Positions 19,251-29,464 are shown, counted from the stretch's first letter. The stretch: DNA of 64,000 bases from Acholeplasmataceae bacterium (GCA_007692425.1 RECG01000016.1:1-64000), one strand, 5' to 3'. Program-made: numbers and translations. The notes: a model not told the origin generated them from the letters alone.

Positions 19251-21229
19251 ATCATCACCTCGATCAACCGGCCGATGTTAAAGACGATGACAGCGAGCAG
19301 CCAGGCCAGTCCGGTTTGGTAGAGTACTGCGAGCAGCATGCGCCGGCTGGAGCCCAGTTCTTGACGCATCGCACCGATGGCGCCGAAACATGGCGCTGAA
19401 AACAAGTTGAAGACCATGAAGGCATAGGCTGATGCCGGTGTGAAGAAGGCGAATGCAGAACTGCCGAAAATCAACATCCCTTCAGTGGTTTCTTCCGAGA
19501 ATCCGGCGATGATGGCCATGGAGGCGACCACTTGTTCTTTGGCGACCAGCCCTTGGAGGGCTGAAACGGTGGCACCCCAGTTCCAGGTGCCGAGCATGGG
19601 ATAGAACAGCCAGGCCATCACATGACCGATACCGGCCAACATGCTTTGGTCGGGGTCGATGCCATATTGAAGACGCCATGAAAAACTGATCAGAAACCAG
19701 ACGACCACGGACGCCATCAAGATGATTGAACCGGCGTGTTTGATGAAGGCCATGGCCTTGCCATAGACATCACGCAAGACATAAGACATGTTGGGCATTT
19801 TATATTGGGGCAGTTCGCTGATGTATCGGCTGCTGTTGCCTTTGAAAAAGATCTTGTTTAAAAGCAAGGCCGAGAAAAAGATGACAAAGATGGCCATGAA
19901 ATAGAGCGAGGCGGCCGCCAGACCGGAACGATTGGTGAAAAAATAGCCGGCAAACAAGACGATGATCGGCAGTTTGGCACTACATGGAACAAAGGGCGTC
20001 AACATGACCGTCATCTTTTTCTCGCGTTCATCATGAATGGCTCTGGACGCCAGGATGGCGGGCACGGAACAACCACTGCCGATAATAAACGGAATCAAGG
20101 ACTTGCCGGAAAGTCCGACCCGTTGAAACACCTTGTCCAAGACAAAGGCGATCCGTGACATGTAGCCGGTCGTTTCCAACAAGGCAATCATGACAAACAA
20201 CATGATCAGCTGTGGCAGAAATGCCAGAATCGCACCGACTCCGGCCAGCATACCGTTGACTACGAGACTGACCGACCAGTCTGACGCACCCAGACCCGAC
20301 AAGCCTGTTTCAACGCTTTCGGATAAGATTTCCATCCACCCTTCGACCAGATCGACCGTCCAGGCACCGAATGGACCGGCTGCCAGATAATAGATGCCGA
20401 ACATGATGATGAAAAACAAAGGTATCGCCAAAAAGCGGTTTAAGAAGATTTTGTCGAGGGTGTCGGTCCATGATTGTTTTTGGTGACGGACCGTGATGGC
20501 TTGATCACGGATCATCTCGATGGTGCGGTACCGTTCATCCGCGATGATTTGTTCCATGTCGCGTTGATATGAGGCGGAAAGACCTTCGATGATGGCGTCA
20601 ATCATCGGTTGGCGGTAAACATCCACATGCGGATTGCCTTCGATCAGACCAATGGCGATATGTCGCGCATGGGGGGGTTCAAGATGTTTTTCAATGTCTT
20701 TCAATGCTTTTTCGATGACGTGATCATAAAAGCGCTCGTGCCGGTTTTTGCGAAATTGACCCGTTTTGATGGCTTGAATCAAATCGTAGATGCCGGTTTT
20801 CTTCAAGGCTGAAATGGCGATGATGGTCGTGTCCAGCTTTTGTTCAAGCGTCGCCAGATCAATGTCAATGCCCCGACTGACCGCGATGTCGCTCATGTTC
20901 AAGACAATCAATACGGGAAGGTCGAGTTCCAACAGTTGCGTGGTCAGATAAAGACTGCGTTCAAGTGCGGTCGAATCGATGATGTTGATGACCAGGTCGA
21001 CACCACCTTCCAATAGGAAGGTTTGAGAAATCTTTTCCTCAATGCCATAAGGGCTCAACGAATAAATACCCGGCAGATCGACCACTTCATGGTCGGTGCT
21101 GCGCAGGATGCCCGTCTTCTTTTCGAGGGTGACACCCGGCCAGTTGCCGATTTTTTGGCTGCTGCCGGTCAGATGATTGAAAAGGGTTGTTTTTCCGGCG
21201 TTGTGGTTGCCGACAAGGGCGATTCTCAT
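19247..21229 (-). CDS. feoB: Ferrous iron transporter B
   Basis: MRIALVGNHNAGKTTLFNHLTG, VVDLPGIYSLSPYG, NMSDIA, Gate/FeoB_C membrane region. Confidence 0.96.
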   Translation of the reverse strand: MRIALVGNHNAGKTTLFNHLTGSSQKIGNWPGVTLEKKTGILRSTDHEVVDLPGIYSLSPYGIEEKISQTFLLEGGVDLVINIIDSTALERSLYLTTQLLELDLPVLIVLNMSDIAVSRGIDIDLATLEQKLDTTIIAISALKKTGIYDLIQAIKTGQFRKNRHERFYDHVIEKALKDIEKHLEPPHARHIAIGLIEGNPHVDVYRQPMIDAIIEGLSASYQRDMEQIIADERYRTIEMIRDQAITVRHQKQSWTDTLDKIFLNRFLAIPLFFIIMFGIYYLAAGPFGAWTVDLVEGWMEILSESVETGLSGLGASDWSVSLVVNGMLAGVGAILAFLPQLIMLFVMIALLETTGYMSRIAFVLDKVFQRVGLSGKSLIPFIIGSGCSVPAILASRAIHDEREKKMTVMLTPFVPCSAKLPIIVLFAGYFFTNRSGLAAASLYFMAIFVIFFSALLLNKIFFKGNSSRYISELPQYKMPNMSYVLRDVYGKAMAFIKHAGSIILMASVVVWFLISFSWRLQYGIDPDQSMLAGIGHVMAWLFYPMLGTWNWGATVSALQGLVAKEQVVASMAIIAGFSEETTEGMLIFGSSAFAFFTPASAYAFMVFNLFSAPCFGAIGAMRQELGSSRRMLLAVLYQTGLAWLLAVIVFNIGRLIEVMI

Positions 21230-21495
21230 GGCATCACCTCGACGGTGATCAAGGCCATGTCCTGCTTGCGGAGACAAAGTTCATATCCTCTCAGTTCAAG
21301 ATCAACAGGATCGCCCAGGGGCGCGATTTTTTTGACTTTGACCAGTACGCCTTCAGTGAGGCCCATGTCGAAAAAGCGCCTTCTGAGGGCCTTGTCTTCA
21401 GGATTGATGTGAACCACTTTGCCTTTCTGATTGATGACAAGTTCGGACAGGCGCACGCGTGCACCGGCCGGATGTCTGGCTGGTTTGATTCTCAT
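21226..21495 (-). CDS. feoA: Ferrous iron transport protein A
   Basis: FFDMGLTEGVLVKVKKIAPLGDPVDLELRGYELCLRKQDMALITVE. Confidence 0.92.
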   Translation of the reverse strand: MRIKPARHPAGARVRLSELVINQKGKVVHINPEDKALRRRFFDMGLTEGVLVKVKKIAPLGDPVDLELRGYELCLRKQDMALITVEVMP

Positions 21496-21587
21496 GTTCA
21501 GTTCTCCATTGTGTTATACACTTTCCATTATAGGAATCAACAAGACAAAGTCAAAGGAAGTTGTAAAGATTATGATTAGCGTTATAA

Positions 21588-21609
21588 ATAAAAAAGGGGT
21601 TTCCCCCTT
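21588..21609 (-). terminator. Terminator downstream of photolyase gene
   Basis: aagggg-tttc-cccctt with T-run on minus strand. Confidence 0.65.
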
Positions 21610-21620
21610 CATATGGTTGA

Positions 21621-23030
21621 TCATGTGTTATTTTCTGTCAATGTGTTGATGCGATCGACATAGGCTTGAATGTTGAATTTGCGTTCCAGACCCTTGTCGT
21701 TCATATAGCGGAGTTTGCCAAAAATGGGTCGTTCGGTCCAAGGTCTGTCGTGCTTGCCGAAACACCAGGCGACACCGGCATAGGAGTTGGGATCACGACC
21801 ATCAATGAAATATTTGTTGTTAAGCGTGATGATGGATTGATAAGCATCCTTATGGGTCAGGCTCCATTCGATGATCTTCTTGGCCCAGTACATCCGCATG
21901 TAATTATGCATATAACCAGTGATGCGCATTTCTGTCATGGCGGCATTGAAATAAGGATCATGGGTCTTGCTTTGGGCGAGTGCTTCCATGTCATATAAGT
22001 GCGGCCTGAAGTCGTTTTCGTGGGCTTTCATGGAGTGATAAGCCCATGGCTCCGTCATGGTCTCGAAGACATCATAACCTTTTTGATAGGTGACATAATT
22101 GAAGGCAAGTTCACGGCGGACCAGCAATTGTTCGATAAAGGCATCAAAGCCTTGACCGTTGATGTGTCCCTGTTCGAGCGCCATGAACATGCGCTCCAAC
22201 AGTTCCAAGGCGGCGATTTGTCCAAAATGAAGATACATGGATAGTTTGGATGTGTATGCGGTGCTTGGGTCGTTGCTTTCATGATAATGGTCAGCCTTTT
22301 CGCGGATGAAGAGATCCATCAGGCGGGAGGCTTCCAAATAGCCGCCATGATACAAAGGGCTGGCGCTGACGGTCTTGTCAATAGGTAATCTTTCAAGAAG
22401 CGCATCGATGTCCAAGAGATCGTCATCGCTTGCAATGTTTTTCAATGTGATGCCTTCATAGTCTGGCAATCTGACAAAATCCCGGAAAGCGGGATACAGT
22501 TTCTTCAGTTTGGGTCTGAGGGTGTACGCCCCATATTCAGCCTTGTCAGAGGCCACGTCGACGGGAACAATTAAATCAGTGTCAACCTTGTCGATTTGAA
22601 GATGCGGGTGGTGTTTATGGGCATGCCCGAGCACCGTTTCACGCCATTGTCTGGGCACTTTGAGATACCCGGCATCCATGACAAGTGTATCCGCTTCAGC
22701 TAAAAGCGGCATGACCGCTTGATCAGGAGAATCCAGTTTGAGGATAAACGTGATACCCAGTTTGCCAAGCAAGGATTTGGTTTCGGCCAATCCTTCAAGC
22801 ATGAAACGATAATGTCTGAGATTGGCATCTGGATATGAGGGCGTCAATCCGAAAACAACCAACAAGGGTAATGCCTTCTGATTGGCGGTTTCAATGGCAT
22901 GGGACAAGGCGTGGTTGACATGGACACGTTGAGCCTGTTGCATCCAATAAAGCACATATGCACCCGTCTTGTCGGTTTGGTTTTGTTTAAGTGTTGTGAG
23001 TCGTCTGGGATTCATGAGTTGGGTCAGCAC
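21621..23030 (-). CDS. phrB: Deoxyribodipyrimidine photolyase (class II-like)
   Basis: GAYVLYWMQQAQRVHVNHAL, YTLRPKLKKLYP, LLVRRELAFNYVTYQKGYD, MRITGYMHNYMRMYWAKKIIEWS, GRDPNSYAGVAWCFGKHDRPWTERPIFGKLRYM. Confidence 0.94.
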   Translation of the reverse strand: MLTQLMNPRRLTTLKQNQTDKTGAYVLYWMQQAQRVHVNHALSHAIETANQKALPLLVVFGLTPSYPDANLRHYRFMLEGLAETKSLLGKLGITFILKLDSPDQAVMPLLAEADTLVMDAGYLKVPRQWRETVLGHAHKHHPHLQIDKVDTDLIVPVDVASDKAEYGAYTLRPKLKKLYPAFRDFVRLPDYEGITLKNIASDDDLLDIDALLERLPIDKTVSASPLYHGGYLEASRLMDLFIREKADHYHESNDPSTAYTSKLSMYLHFGQIAALELLERMFMALEQGHINGQGFDAFIEQLLVRRELAFNYVTYQKGYDVFETMTEPWAYHSMKAHENDFRPHLYDMEALAQSKTHDPYFNAAMTEMRITGYMHNYMRMYWAKKIIEWSLTHKDAYQSIITLNNKYFIDGRDPNSYAGVAWCFGKHDRPWTERPIFGKLRYMNDKGLERKFNIQAYVDRINTLTENNT

Positions 23031-23218
23031 ACAAGGCGGTCATGCCTGCGGCCTGCCTTTCGTGATTGATCAAGTCTACCAAATCAATTGTATCATGATT
23101 CCGGGTGTTCAAGATGAAGACGTGTCACATGCTTCCCACATTTTCACAAATTATGCGGTTGAAGGACCTTGATGCGCGTACGATGGGCGTAAGACTTATT
23201 TATATTTATTATTAGTGT

Positions 23219-23224
23219 TATAAT
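23219..23224 (+). promoter_or_regulatory. Candidate -10 box (TATAAT) of heliorhodopsin promoter
   Basis: tgtTATAATgtgaatg 32 nt upstream of the start codon; -35 weak (ttattt). Confidence 0.5.
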
Positions 23225-23255
23225 GTGAATGAACACAAAAAATTTGGAGGGTAAC

Positions 23256-24059
23256 ATGGAAGAAGCCAAGTATTTACAGAAGGAAAGTTTGCGAAGATTT
23301 AACATGATTATGGGAGGATTGCACCTGCTACAGGGGCTCCTCATGATTGTCTTGTCGTTGTTTGTGCTCGACCAGATCGCCGCGTTTGAGATTACGATCA
23401 CACAAATATTCTTGCGTTATGACATGACACTGCAAGCATTGGTGGTCGATTTCAAGAATCTCTTTAACCTGCCTTTCTACTTTTTAGTCGCGTTGTTCTT
23501 GCTAATTTCGGCTGGCGCACATGCCTTGATTTCGTTTCCGAAAAAGCTGAATGATCTCTACAACGCCGATCTCGACCGTGGCATCAACCGTTTTCGTTGG
23601 TTCGAGTATGCACTCAGCTCTTCGATCATGATCGTCTTGATCGCCACCTTGTTCGGTGTCAGGGACATCGGTTCGTTGGTGTTGATTTTCATTGTCAATG
23701 CCGCGATGAACCTGTTCGGTCTTGATATGGAAATCATCAACTCGGGCAAACAAAAAGACAAGGTCAATTGGGGACCGTTCATCTGGGGAACCATTGCCGG
23801 GCTTGCCCCGTGGATCGTCATCATCACTTATATGGCCGGCAATACTGAAGCGTTGGATCAGGTACCCTGGTTTGTCTGGGCGATTGTCGGAACCTACTTT
23901 GTAGCGTTCAACACGTTCCCGATCAACATGATTTTCCAGTATCTGGGCGTGGGCAAATGGAAGAATTACATTTATGGCGAACGTTTCTACATCATTTTGA
24001 GTCTGGTCGCCAAATCGATTTTGGCTTGGTTGGTGCTGTTTGGCGCCATGCAACCGTAA
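23256..24059 (+). CDS. Heliorhodopsin
   Basis: TM3 RFRWFEYALSSSIM (Glu counterion region) and TM7 LSLVAKSILAWLVL (retinal Schiff-base Lys); ~267 aa, 7 hydrophobic segments; SD ggaggg before ATG at 23256. Confidence 0.93.
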   Translation: MEEAKYLQKESLRRFNMIMGGLHLLQGLLMIVLSLFVLDQIAAFEITITQIFLRYDMTLQALVVDFKNLFNLPFYFLVALFLLISAGAHALISFPKKLNDLYNADLDRGINRFRWFEYALSSSIMIVLIATLFGVRDIGSLVLIFIVNAAMNLFGLDMEIINSGKQKDKVNWGPFIWGTIAGLAPWIVIITYMAGNTEALDQVPWFVWAIVGTYFVAFNTFPINMIFQYLGVGKWKNYIYGERFYIILSLVAKSILAWLVLFGAMQP

Positions 24060-24071
24060 GACACAACAAAC

Positions 24072-24095
24072 AAGACCGGTGAAAGCCGGTCTTTT
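24072..24095 (+). terminator. Intrinsic terminator after heliorhodopsin gene
   Basis: aagaccgg-tgaaag-ccggtctttt. Confidence 0.75.
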
Positions 24096-24110
24096 GCTTG
24101 AGAGGTTTTT

Positions 24111-25070
24111 ATGTTCAAGAAAATCAGACAACCCGAACTGTTTCAAGGGCATCATCGGAAAAACCGCTATTTCGAAGGCTGGTATTTCAAGTCGGTCACC
24201 AAAGATGAGCGCTTGTCTTTGGCGCTGATCCCTGGCATCAGCCTGAATCGTCAAGACCCACATGCCTTCATCCAAGTGTTTATCGCCCGGCACAGTGACG
24301 ATGATGTCGAGCTCAAGACACATTATGTGCGCTATGATGTCGACGACTTCTCCTATAGTCGTGATGTTTTTCGAGTGCAAATCGGCACAAGCATCTTTAG
24401 CGGTGATCACATTGATATCGAGATACAGCATGACAACCTTGACATCAGAGGACGATTGGACATCAAGGACAGGACGCCGATTGAGAAGTCACTTCTGGCA
24501 CCTAACATCATGGGCATCTTCGGTTATGTCGGTTTCATGGAATGTTATCATGGCGTCATCAGCATGTCCCACCGGCTCGAAGGCTCACTCATGATTAACC
24601 ATCAACCGGTTGTTTTCGATGACGGCAAAGGCTATCTTGAAAAAGACTGGGGCAGATCGTTTCCCCGAGCTTATGTATGGATGCAGTCCAACCACTTCAA
24701 ACAACCGGATACATCTTTCATGTGCTCGTATGCGGACATCCCTTTCCTCGGTTTGTTTTTCAAAGGGTTGCTCGCGAATCTGGTCATTGCCGGCAAGGAA
24801 TACCGTTTCGCGACATACAACGGCGCCCGTGTCCTGAAAGAGGAGATAGAAAAAGGCAAGGCCGTTTATCTCATCAAACGTGGTCGTCTGCGTTTGTTGA
24901 TTGAAGCCGTGACCCAAAAAGAAATCGAACTGGCGTCACCGCGGATGGGTGTCATGAACGAGACCATCAAGGAAGGCCTCTCAGGCAAGGTCACCTTGAC
25001 CTTGTGGCGTGGCCGGGAACAAATCTATCACGATACCGGGACAAGCGCCGGCATCGAAATCATGAAATAA
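24111..25070 (+). CDS. Tocopherol cyclase-like family protein
   Basis: NRYFEGWYFKSVTKDERLSLALIPGIS, GFMECYHGVISM, GKGYLEKDWGRSFPRAYVWMQSNHF. Confidence 0.82.
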   Translation: MFKKIRQPELFQGHHRKNRYFEGWYFKSVTKDERLSLALIPGISLNRQDPHAFIQVFIARHSDDDVELKTHYVRYDVDDFSYSRDVFRVQIGTSIFSGDHIDIEIQHDNLDIRGRLDIKDRTPIEKSLLAPNIMGIFGYVGFMECYHGVISMSHRLEGSLMINHQPVVFDDGKGYLEKDWGRSFPRAYVWMQSNHFKQPDTSFMCSYADIPFLGLFFKGLLANLVIAGKEYRFATYNGARVLKEEIEKGKAVYLIKRGRLRLLIEAVTQKEIELASPRMGVMNETIKEGLSGKVTLTLWRGREQIYHDTGTSAGIEIMK

Positions 25071-25098
25071 GACATTTTTATTGTCAGTGCAAACAAAC

Positions 25099-25125
25099 AA
25101 AAGGACATGGTCGACATGTCCTTTT
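25099..25125. terminator. Bidirectional terminator between convergent genes
   Basis: aaggacatg-gtcga-catgtcctt flanked by A/T runs. Confidence 0.75.
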
Positions 25126-25128
25126 CTT

Positions 25129-27453
25129 TCAGGTGGTCTTGACGGTGGTCTCGACCGTATTGAAATGTTGGCTTGCGACCTTGACGGATCCTGTGCCAGG
25201 TTCAACCGCCTTGACCCAAAATGACTGGATGCCACCTTGCATGCTTCTGTGTGCAGGACCGATCAATGTCAGGTTACCGGTGGTTTCAATATGGATGACT
25301 TCCTTGCTGTAATAGGCGCGCTCACCCAGACTGTTGGCCAGTTCGACGGTGATGCGCATGACATCATAGGTCGTTTCAATGTGCATGTCCTTGGCATCTG
25401 TTTTGATCGATAGTTGATAATCGTCATGCTTACCCTTTTGTTCAGTGAGCACTCGTTTGCCTTGTTGATATCCTTCGAAACGCCAGGTTTGTCCCGACTC
25501 GCCCCAGCCACCGATATAGCGGGTATAGAGTTTGACGGCATCTTCATATTTGAGCTTGTATTTGAAGAGAATCCAACCCAGTTTCAGCTTCATGCCAAGC
25601 GACATCTTCAAGTCATTATGCAAGGTTTTCAACATGATGTCCTTGACGGTGTCGGCATCTTTCTTCTTGAACGTCTCGTTGTCGCGGATCAGGTTACCAA
25701 TCAAATCACGGATGATGATGGGCGGATGTGGCAAATGGTGATACAAGGCGTTATCCTTGTTATAGGTTCCAATCAATTGCTCATTTTTATAGAGTTTGAT
25801 CTCATCACAATTGGTCGCAATCATGACTTCTTTGAGCGCACCACCGGGAAGATCGCCAATATGCATCATCGACAAGACTTTCATGTATGGTTTTTCGCCT
25901 TGTGAAGCGTAAACCGAAGCGGCATATTTATCGTTTCGGTTGATATCGAGCACACCATGATGACAGATGTGATCATTGCTGCCGAAATCCTTGTGGGTGT
26001 GGTAATCGTTCATACACCAGCCGATGGCACCCATCAGACCTTTCATCTGATATGCATCATCCAAAACCTTGAAATGGCGATGCGCATGCGTGACTCTTTT
26101 CGTTTCATCATCATATGATTTTGTTGGAAAGACGTGACCATTGTATTCGGTCACCAGATAGGGACTCGATTGTTTGGTCATCTTCTTCTTGGGTGTCAAT
26201 CCTTCGTTGTCGCCATGGTGGACAAAATCATTGACGGTGTAGACATCTTCGTAACGTTTGCTGTGGGCGATGTAACGGACACCACCGGTCGGACGGCTGA
26301 CATCGATACTTTTGGCCAGGTCACGGGTCGCCTGATAAAAGACATCATCATCTGGTGACTCATTGATGCGTGTCCCGATCATGATGACAGACGGATGGTT
26401 GTAGTCACGGATCATCATGGTTTCCAATGACTTGAGCGCATGTGCTTTCCAGGTATCATCACCGATGTGTTGCCAACCGGGAAGTTCGGTGAAGACCAGT
26501 AAACCGATGTCATCACAACGATCAAGAAAATGCCGGCTCGGTGGGTAGTGGGAACTTCTAACGATGTGACAGCCCAGTTCGCGTTTAAGAATATCCGCAT
26601 CTCTGGCTTGTGCTGATTTGGGCATGGCGTATCCGACATAAGGATAAGACTGATGACGGTTCAAACCACGCAAAAAGATTTTTCTGCCATTCAAATATAA
26701 TCCATTTTTGTCGACGGCAATGGTGCGGACACCGAACCTGGTCGAGGCAATGACTTCGTTTTCACACATCAGTTCAGCCTGATACATTTTGGGATTGTCA
26801 ACATCCCACAGCACCAGGTCGTGTGATGTCTTCAAGGTCGCTTTGCCGTTCTCAGCATCAATCCGGAAACGATGATATTCCGTGTCACCTTCTTTGATGA
26901 CAAGGTCCAGAGGTTGCCGGTTTTGGCAACGTCCGTCGATCTCGATGCGGACATTCAATGTCGCGCCATCACCATCAATCAATAAATGTTTGGCAATCAC
27001 AGGACCGGTTTCGATCAGGCTGACTTCACGGTAAATACCACCATAGGTCAGATAATCAATCACACCACCGAACGGAGGATGGTCGCCCGTTTCACGGGAA
27101 TCAACCTTGACGGTCAGAATATTTTGTTCTTTGGCCGACGCTGTCAGTTCGACTTGAAAGGCATCATAGCCACCGATGTGGCCTCCAATATGAGTCCCGT
27201 TCAAATAGATCTCGGCTCTGGCCATCACGCCTTCAAACAACACAAAAAGACGTCTGCCTTTTTCCGGTTTGTAAGTAAATGATTGTTGATAGGTGAAGAT
27301 GCCTTGCGTGATGGTTTCATCGAAATAGCCATCCGCGATTTCCTTGACCGTATGAGGCAGATGCACGGTTTGGCCGGATAGACGCATGTGGGTCCAATCT
27401 TCTTCAAACCCCTTTTGAAAAGACCAATGCATGTTGAGTGGTGTCGTTTTCAT
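25129..27453 (-). CDS. Glycoside hydrolase family 2 (beta-galactosidase/beta-glucuronidase-like)
   Basis: VHLPHTVKE, NRHQSYPYVGYAM, RSSHYPPSRHFLDRCDDIGLLVFTELP, acid/base GTRINES, nucleophile region LVTEYNGH. Confidence 0.88.
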   Translation of the reverse strand: MKTTPLNMHWSFQKGFEEDWTHMRLSGQTVHLPHTVKEIADGYFDETITQGIFTYQQSFTYKPEKGRRLFVLFEGVMARAEIYLNGTHIGGHIGGYDAFQVELTASAKEQNILTVKVDSRETGDHPPFGGVIDYLTYGGIYREVSLIETGPVIAKHLLIDGDGATLNVRIEIDGRCQNRQPLDLVIKEGDTEYHRFRIDAENGKATLKTSHDLVLWDVDNPKMYQAELMCENEVIASTRFGVRTIAVDKNGLYLNGRKIFLRGLNRHQSYPYVGYAMPKSAQARDADILKRELGCHIVRSSHYPPSRHFLDRCDDIGLLVFTELPGWQHIGDDTWKAHALKSLETMMIRDYNHPSVIMIGTRINESPDDDVFYQATRDLAKSIDVSRPTGGVRYIAHSKRYEDVYTVNDFVHHGDNEGLTPKKKMTKQSSPYLVTEYNGHVFPTKSYDDETKRVTHAHRHFKVLDDAYQMKGLMGAIGWCMNDYHTHKDFGSNDHICHHGVLDINRNDKYAASVYASQGEKPYMKVLSMMHIGDLPGGALKEVMIATNCDEIKLYKNEQLIGTYNKDNALYHHLPHPPIIIRDLIGNLIRDNETFKKKDADTVKDIMLKTLHNDLKMSLGMKLKLGWILFKYKLKYEDAVKLYTRYIGGWGESGQTWRFEGYQQGKRVLTEQKGKHDDYQLSIKTDAKDMHIETTYDVMRITVELANSLGERAYYSKEVIHIETTGNLTLIGPAHRSMQGGIQSFWVKAVEPGTGSVKVASQHFNTVETTVKTT

Positions 27454-27493
27454 CGTCTTCTCTCCTTTGAATGACTTGTCATTTGAGACATGG

Positions 27494-29464
27494 TCATGTG
27501 ATGGTGATGCTTTCAAACAGTTTGGCGAACGGACTGTTTCGACGGTAGAAGGCGGCTGGCTTGCCCAATGGCACGTCTACGACATGGGTGCCACCACGAT
27601 AAATTTCATGGCTAAGCAAACGAGCCCAGTCACCTTGAGGCAGGGTGACTTCAAGCGCATGTTGCCCTGGTCGATAGGCCGGTGCGACAAGCAGGTCTTG
27701 CCCGAGCATGAACATCCTTTTTTCGGTCCAGGCGAATGATTCGTCACTATGGAAAAACAAAGGACGATTGATGGGGATGCCTTGATCCTGATAAGCTTGT
27801 TTACAGGCTTCCATGTAAGGTCTCAAGCTGATGTAAAGATGGGTCATGGCTGCGAAATGCTTGAGGACTTCAGGAGAATGATCAAATTGACAATTATCTT
27901 CGGGACGGCTGCCTTCATGACAGCGGAAAAGTGGTGTGAAGACATTCATCTCCGCCCAACGCATGAACAACTCGGGTGATCGCTTCATATGAAGGATGGC
28001 GGTGTAACCGCCGATATCACTATGCATCTGGCCGACACCGATGGTTGCCATGCTGAGTGTCGCCGTGATGACCGACGGCAGGCCATAAGCGTCCGAGAAG
28101 TCGACATGCTGGTCACCGGCCCACATCAGGTTGGCATGGGAGATGGTGCCGGTATGACCGGCACGATTGAAGAAAAAGATTTCGTTTTCTTTACCGGTAT
28201 CACGAATCGCCTCTTGATTGAGTCTGGCCCATAAGACAGGCCAGTGATTGTGCCATGCTTCAGCGTCACCACCGTGAATGCAGGCGTCGGTCGGCAGGTA
28301 TTCACCAAAATCAGCCATCCATCCGCTCATGCCAAGGTCAATCATGTGGGTGATGATCAGTTGTTTGTACCAATCATATGCTTTTGGATGACTCAAATCG
28401 ACAATGCCGGCATTGAAGGTGGTGGATTGGATGCGATACGGTTCACCTTGTTTGTCAGTGACCAGATACCCTTGACGACGCGCTTCGTTGTAAAGCGGGA
28501 CATCCTCCTTCAAAAAAGTGTTGATGTACCCAAGAAAACGGATGCCTTCTTCACGCATGCGGGCAATGGCCTCTTTCAACTTTGGATAGAGCGTCTCATC
28601 GACCTGCCAGTTCCAGTATACCTGGCTGCCGAAGGCGGTCTTGAGTTGGCCGGACCAGTCCTGACACCAGATGCCGACGACCTTGATGCCATGTTCCTTG
28701 GCGGTTTTCAGTTTCCTTATGGCTTGATCAAGGCCACCCTGGGTGGCGATGATCGCACCTGTTCCGGTCCAGTCCGGCAAGGGTTGTTGCCGGCCGACGA
28801 GGTCGGACACTTTCATGGCGAGACGACCCATGTCTTGATCAGCCAGGATGGACATGCGCTTAGGCACATCACGAAAATGAATCATCGTCTCTTCCTTCTT
28901 GAACTGAAAAAAGCCGAAAGCCTCGCTATCGACATGAACAACATAACCTTTGCTTGACATGAAGGTGGGTTGGGCGTGATAAGTCTGATGTTCGCGATAA
29001 GGACCGAGATGACCCGGTCGGACACCAAACAGTTTTTCGAATAGAAACTTTTTGATGAATGTCTTGAGCGAGTGATGCTCACTGACCCATACCTTGACTT
29101 TCTTATTTTTCAAATCAAGGTGGGTGAACTGTTCACCACAACCATAAAAACGTTCATCTTCCGTCGACGGCAAGACAAGCCAGAAACGATTCATCGGCAT
29201 GTTGCAGGTCACATCGATATGAACAGGGTCATCTGTGGTGACCTTGAGGGTGACTTCGTATGCATCATTGGCATAGATGAATGTGTCTTGTTGCCGTTCT
29301 TTGAAGAAAAGACGTCTGATCTCCTTGATTTTGTCTCCGGTTGAAAAACTGCCGCGGCGCATGCGATAAGTGGCGCGACCGTTTCCGACAAACAAGGATA
29401 GATCTGCCATGTTGATACGGATGTCTTCCCTGCCTTTGATGATGAGATGGTGATCTTCGAACAT
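27494..29464 (-). CDS. GH31 glycosidase, YihQ-like but lacking the sulfonate-binding Arg
   Basis: GWMADFGEYLP nucleophile, MWAGDQ acid/base, HSDIGGYT; IWCQDWSGQLKTAFGSQVYWNW (Gln where YihQ-type SQases have Arg). Confidence 0.9.
   Translation of the reverse strand: MFEDHHLIIKGREDIRINMADLSLFVGNGRATYRMRRGSFSTGDKIKEIRRLFFKERQQDTFIYANDAYEVTLKVTTDDPVHIDVTCNMPMNRFWLVLPSTEDERFYGCGEQFTHLDLKNKKVKVWVSEHHSLKTFIKKFLFEKLFGVRPGHLGPYREHQTYHAQPTFMSSKGYVVHVDSEAFGFFQFKKEETMIHFRDVPKRMSILADQDMGRLAMKVSDLVGRQQPLPDWTGTGAIIATQGGLDQAIRKLKTAKEHGIKVVGIWCQDWSGQLKTAFGSQVYWNWQVDETLYPKLKEAIARMREEGIRFLGYINTFLKEDVPLYNEARRQGYLVTDKQGEPYRIQSTTFNAGIVDLSHPKAYDWYKQLIITHMIDLGMSGWMADFGEYLPTDACIHGGDAEAWHNHWPVLWARLNQEAIRDTGKENEIFFFNRAGHTGTISHANLMWAGDQHVDFSDAYGLPSVITATLSMATIGVGQMHSDIGGYTAILHMKRSPELFMRWAEMNVFTPLFRCHEGSRPEDNCQFDHSPEVLKHFAAMTHLYISLRPYMEACKQAYQDQGIPINRPLFFHSDESFAWTEKRMFMLGQDLLVAPAYRPGQHALEVTLPQGDWARLLSHEIYRGGTHVVDVPLGKPAAFYRRNSPFAKLFESITIT

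Noticed and set aside
23502-24431. 309-aa minus-strand ORF across heliorhodopsin and the next gene
   Set aside because: Antisense to two well-supported genes and spans their terminator; low-complexity H/D/Q-rich translation
28244-28957. 237-aa plus-strand ORF
   Set aside because: Antisense to GH31 gene; no family signal
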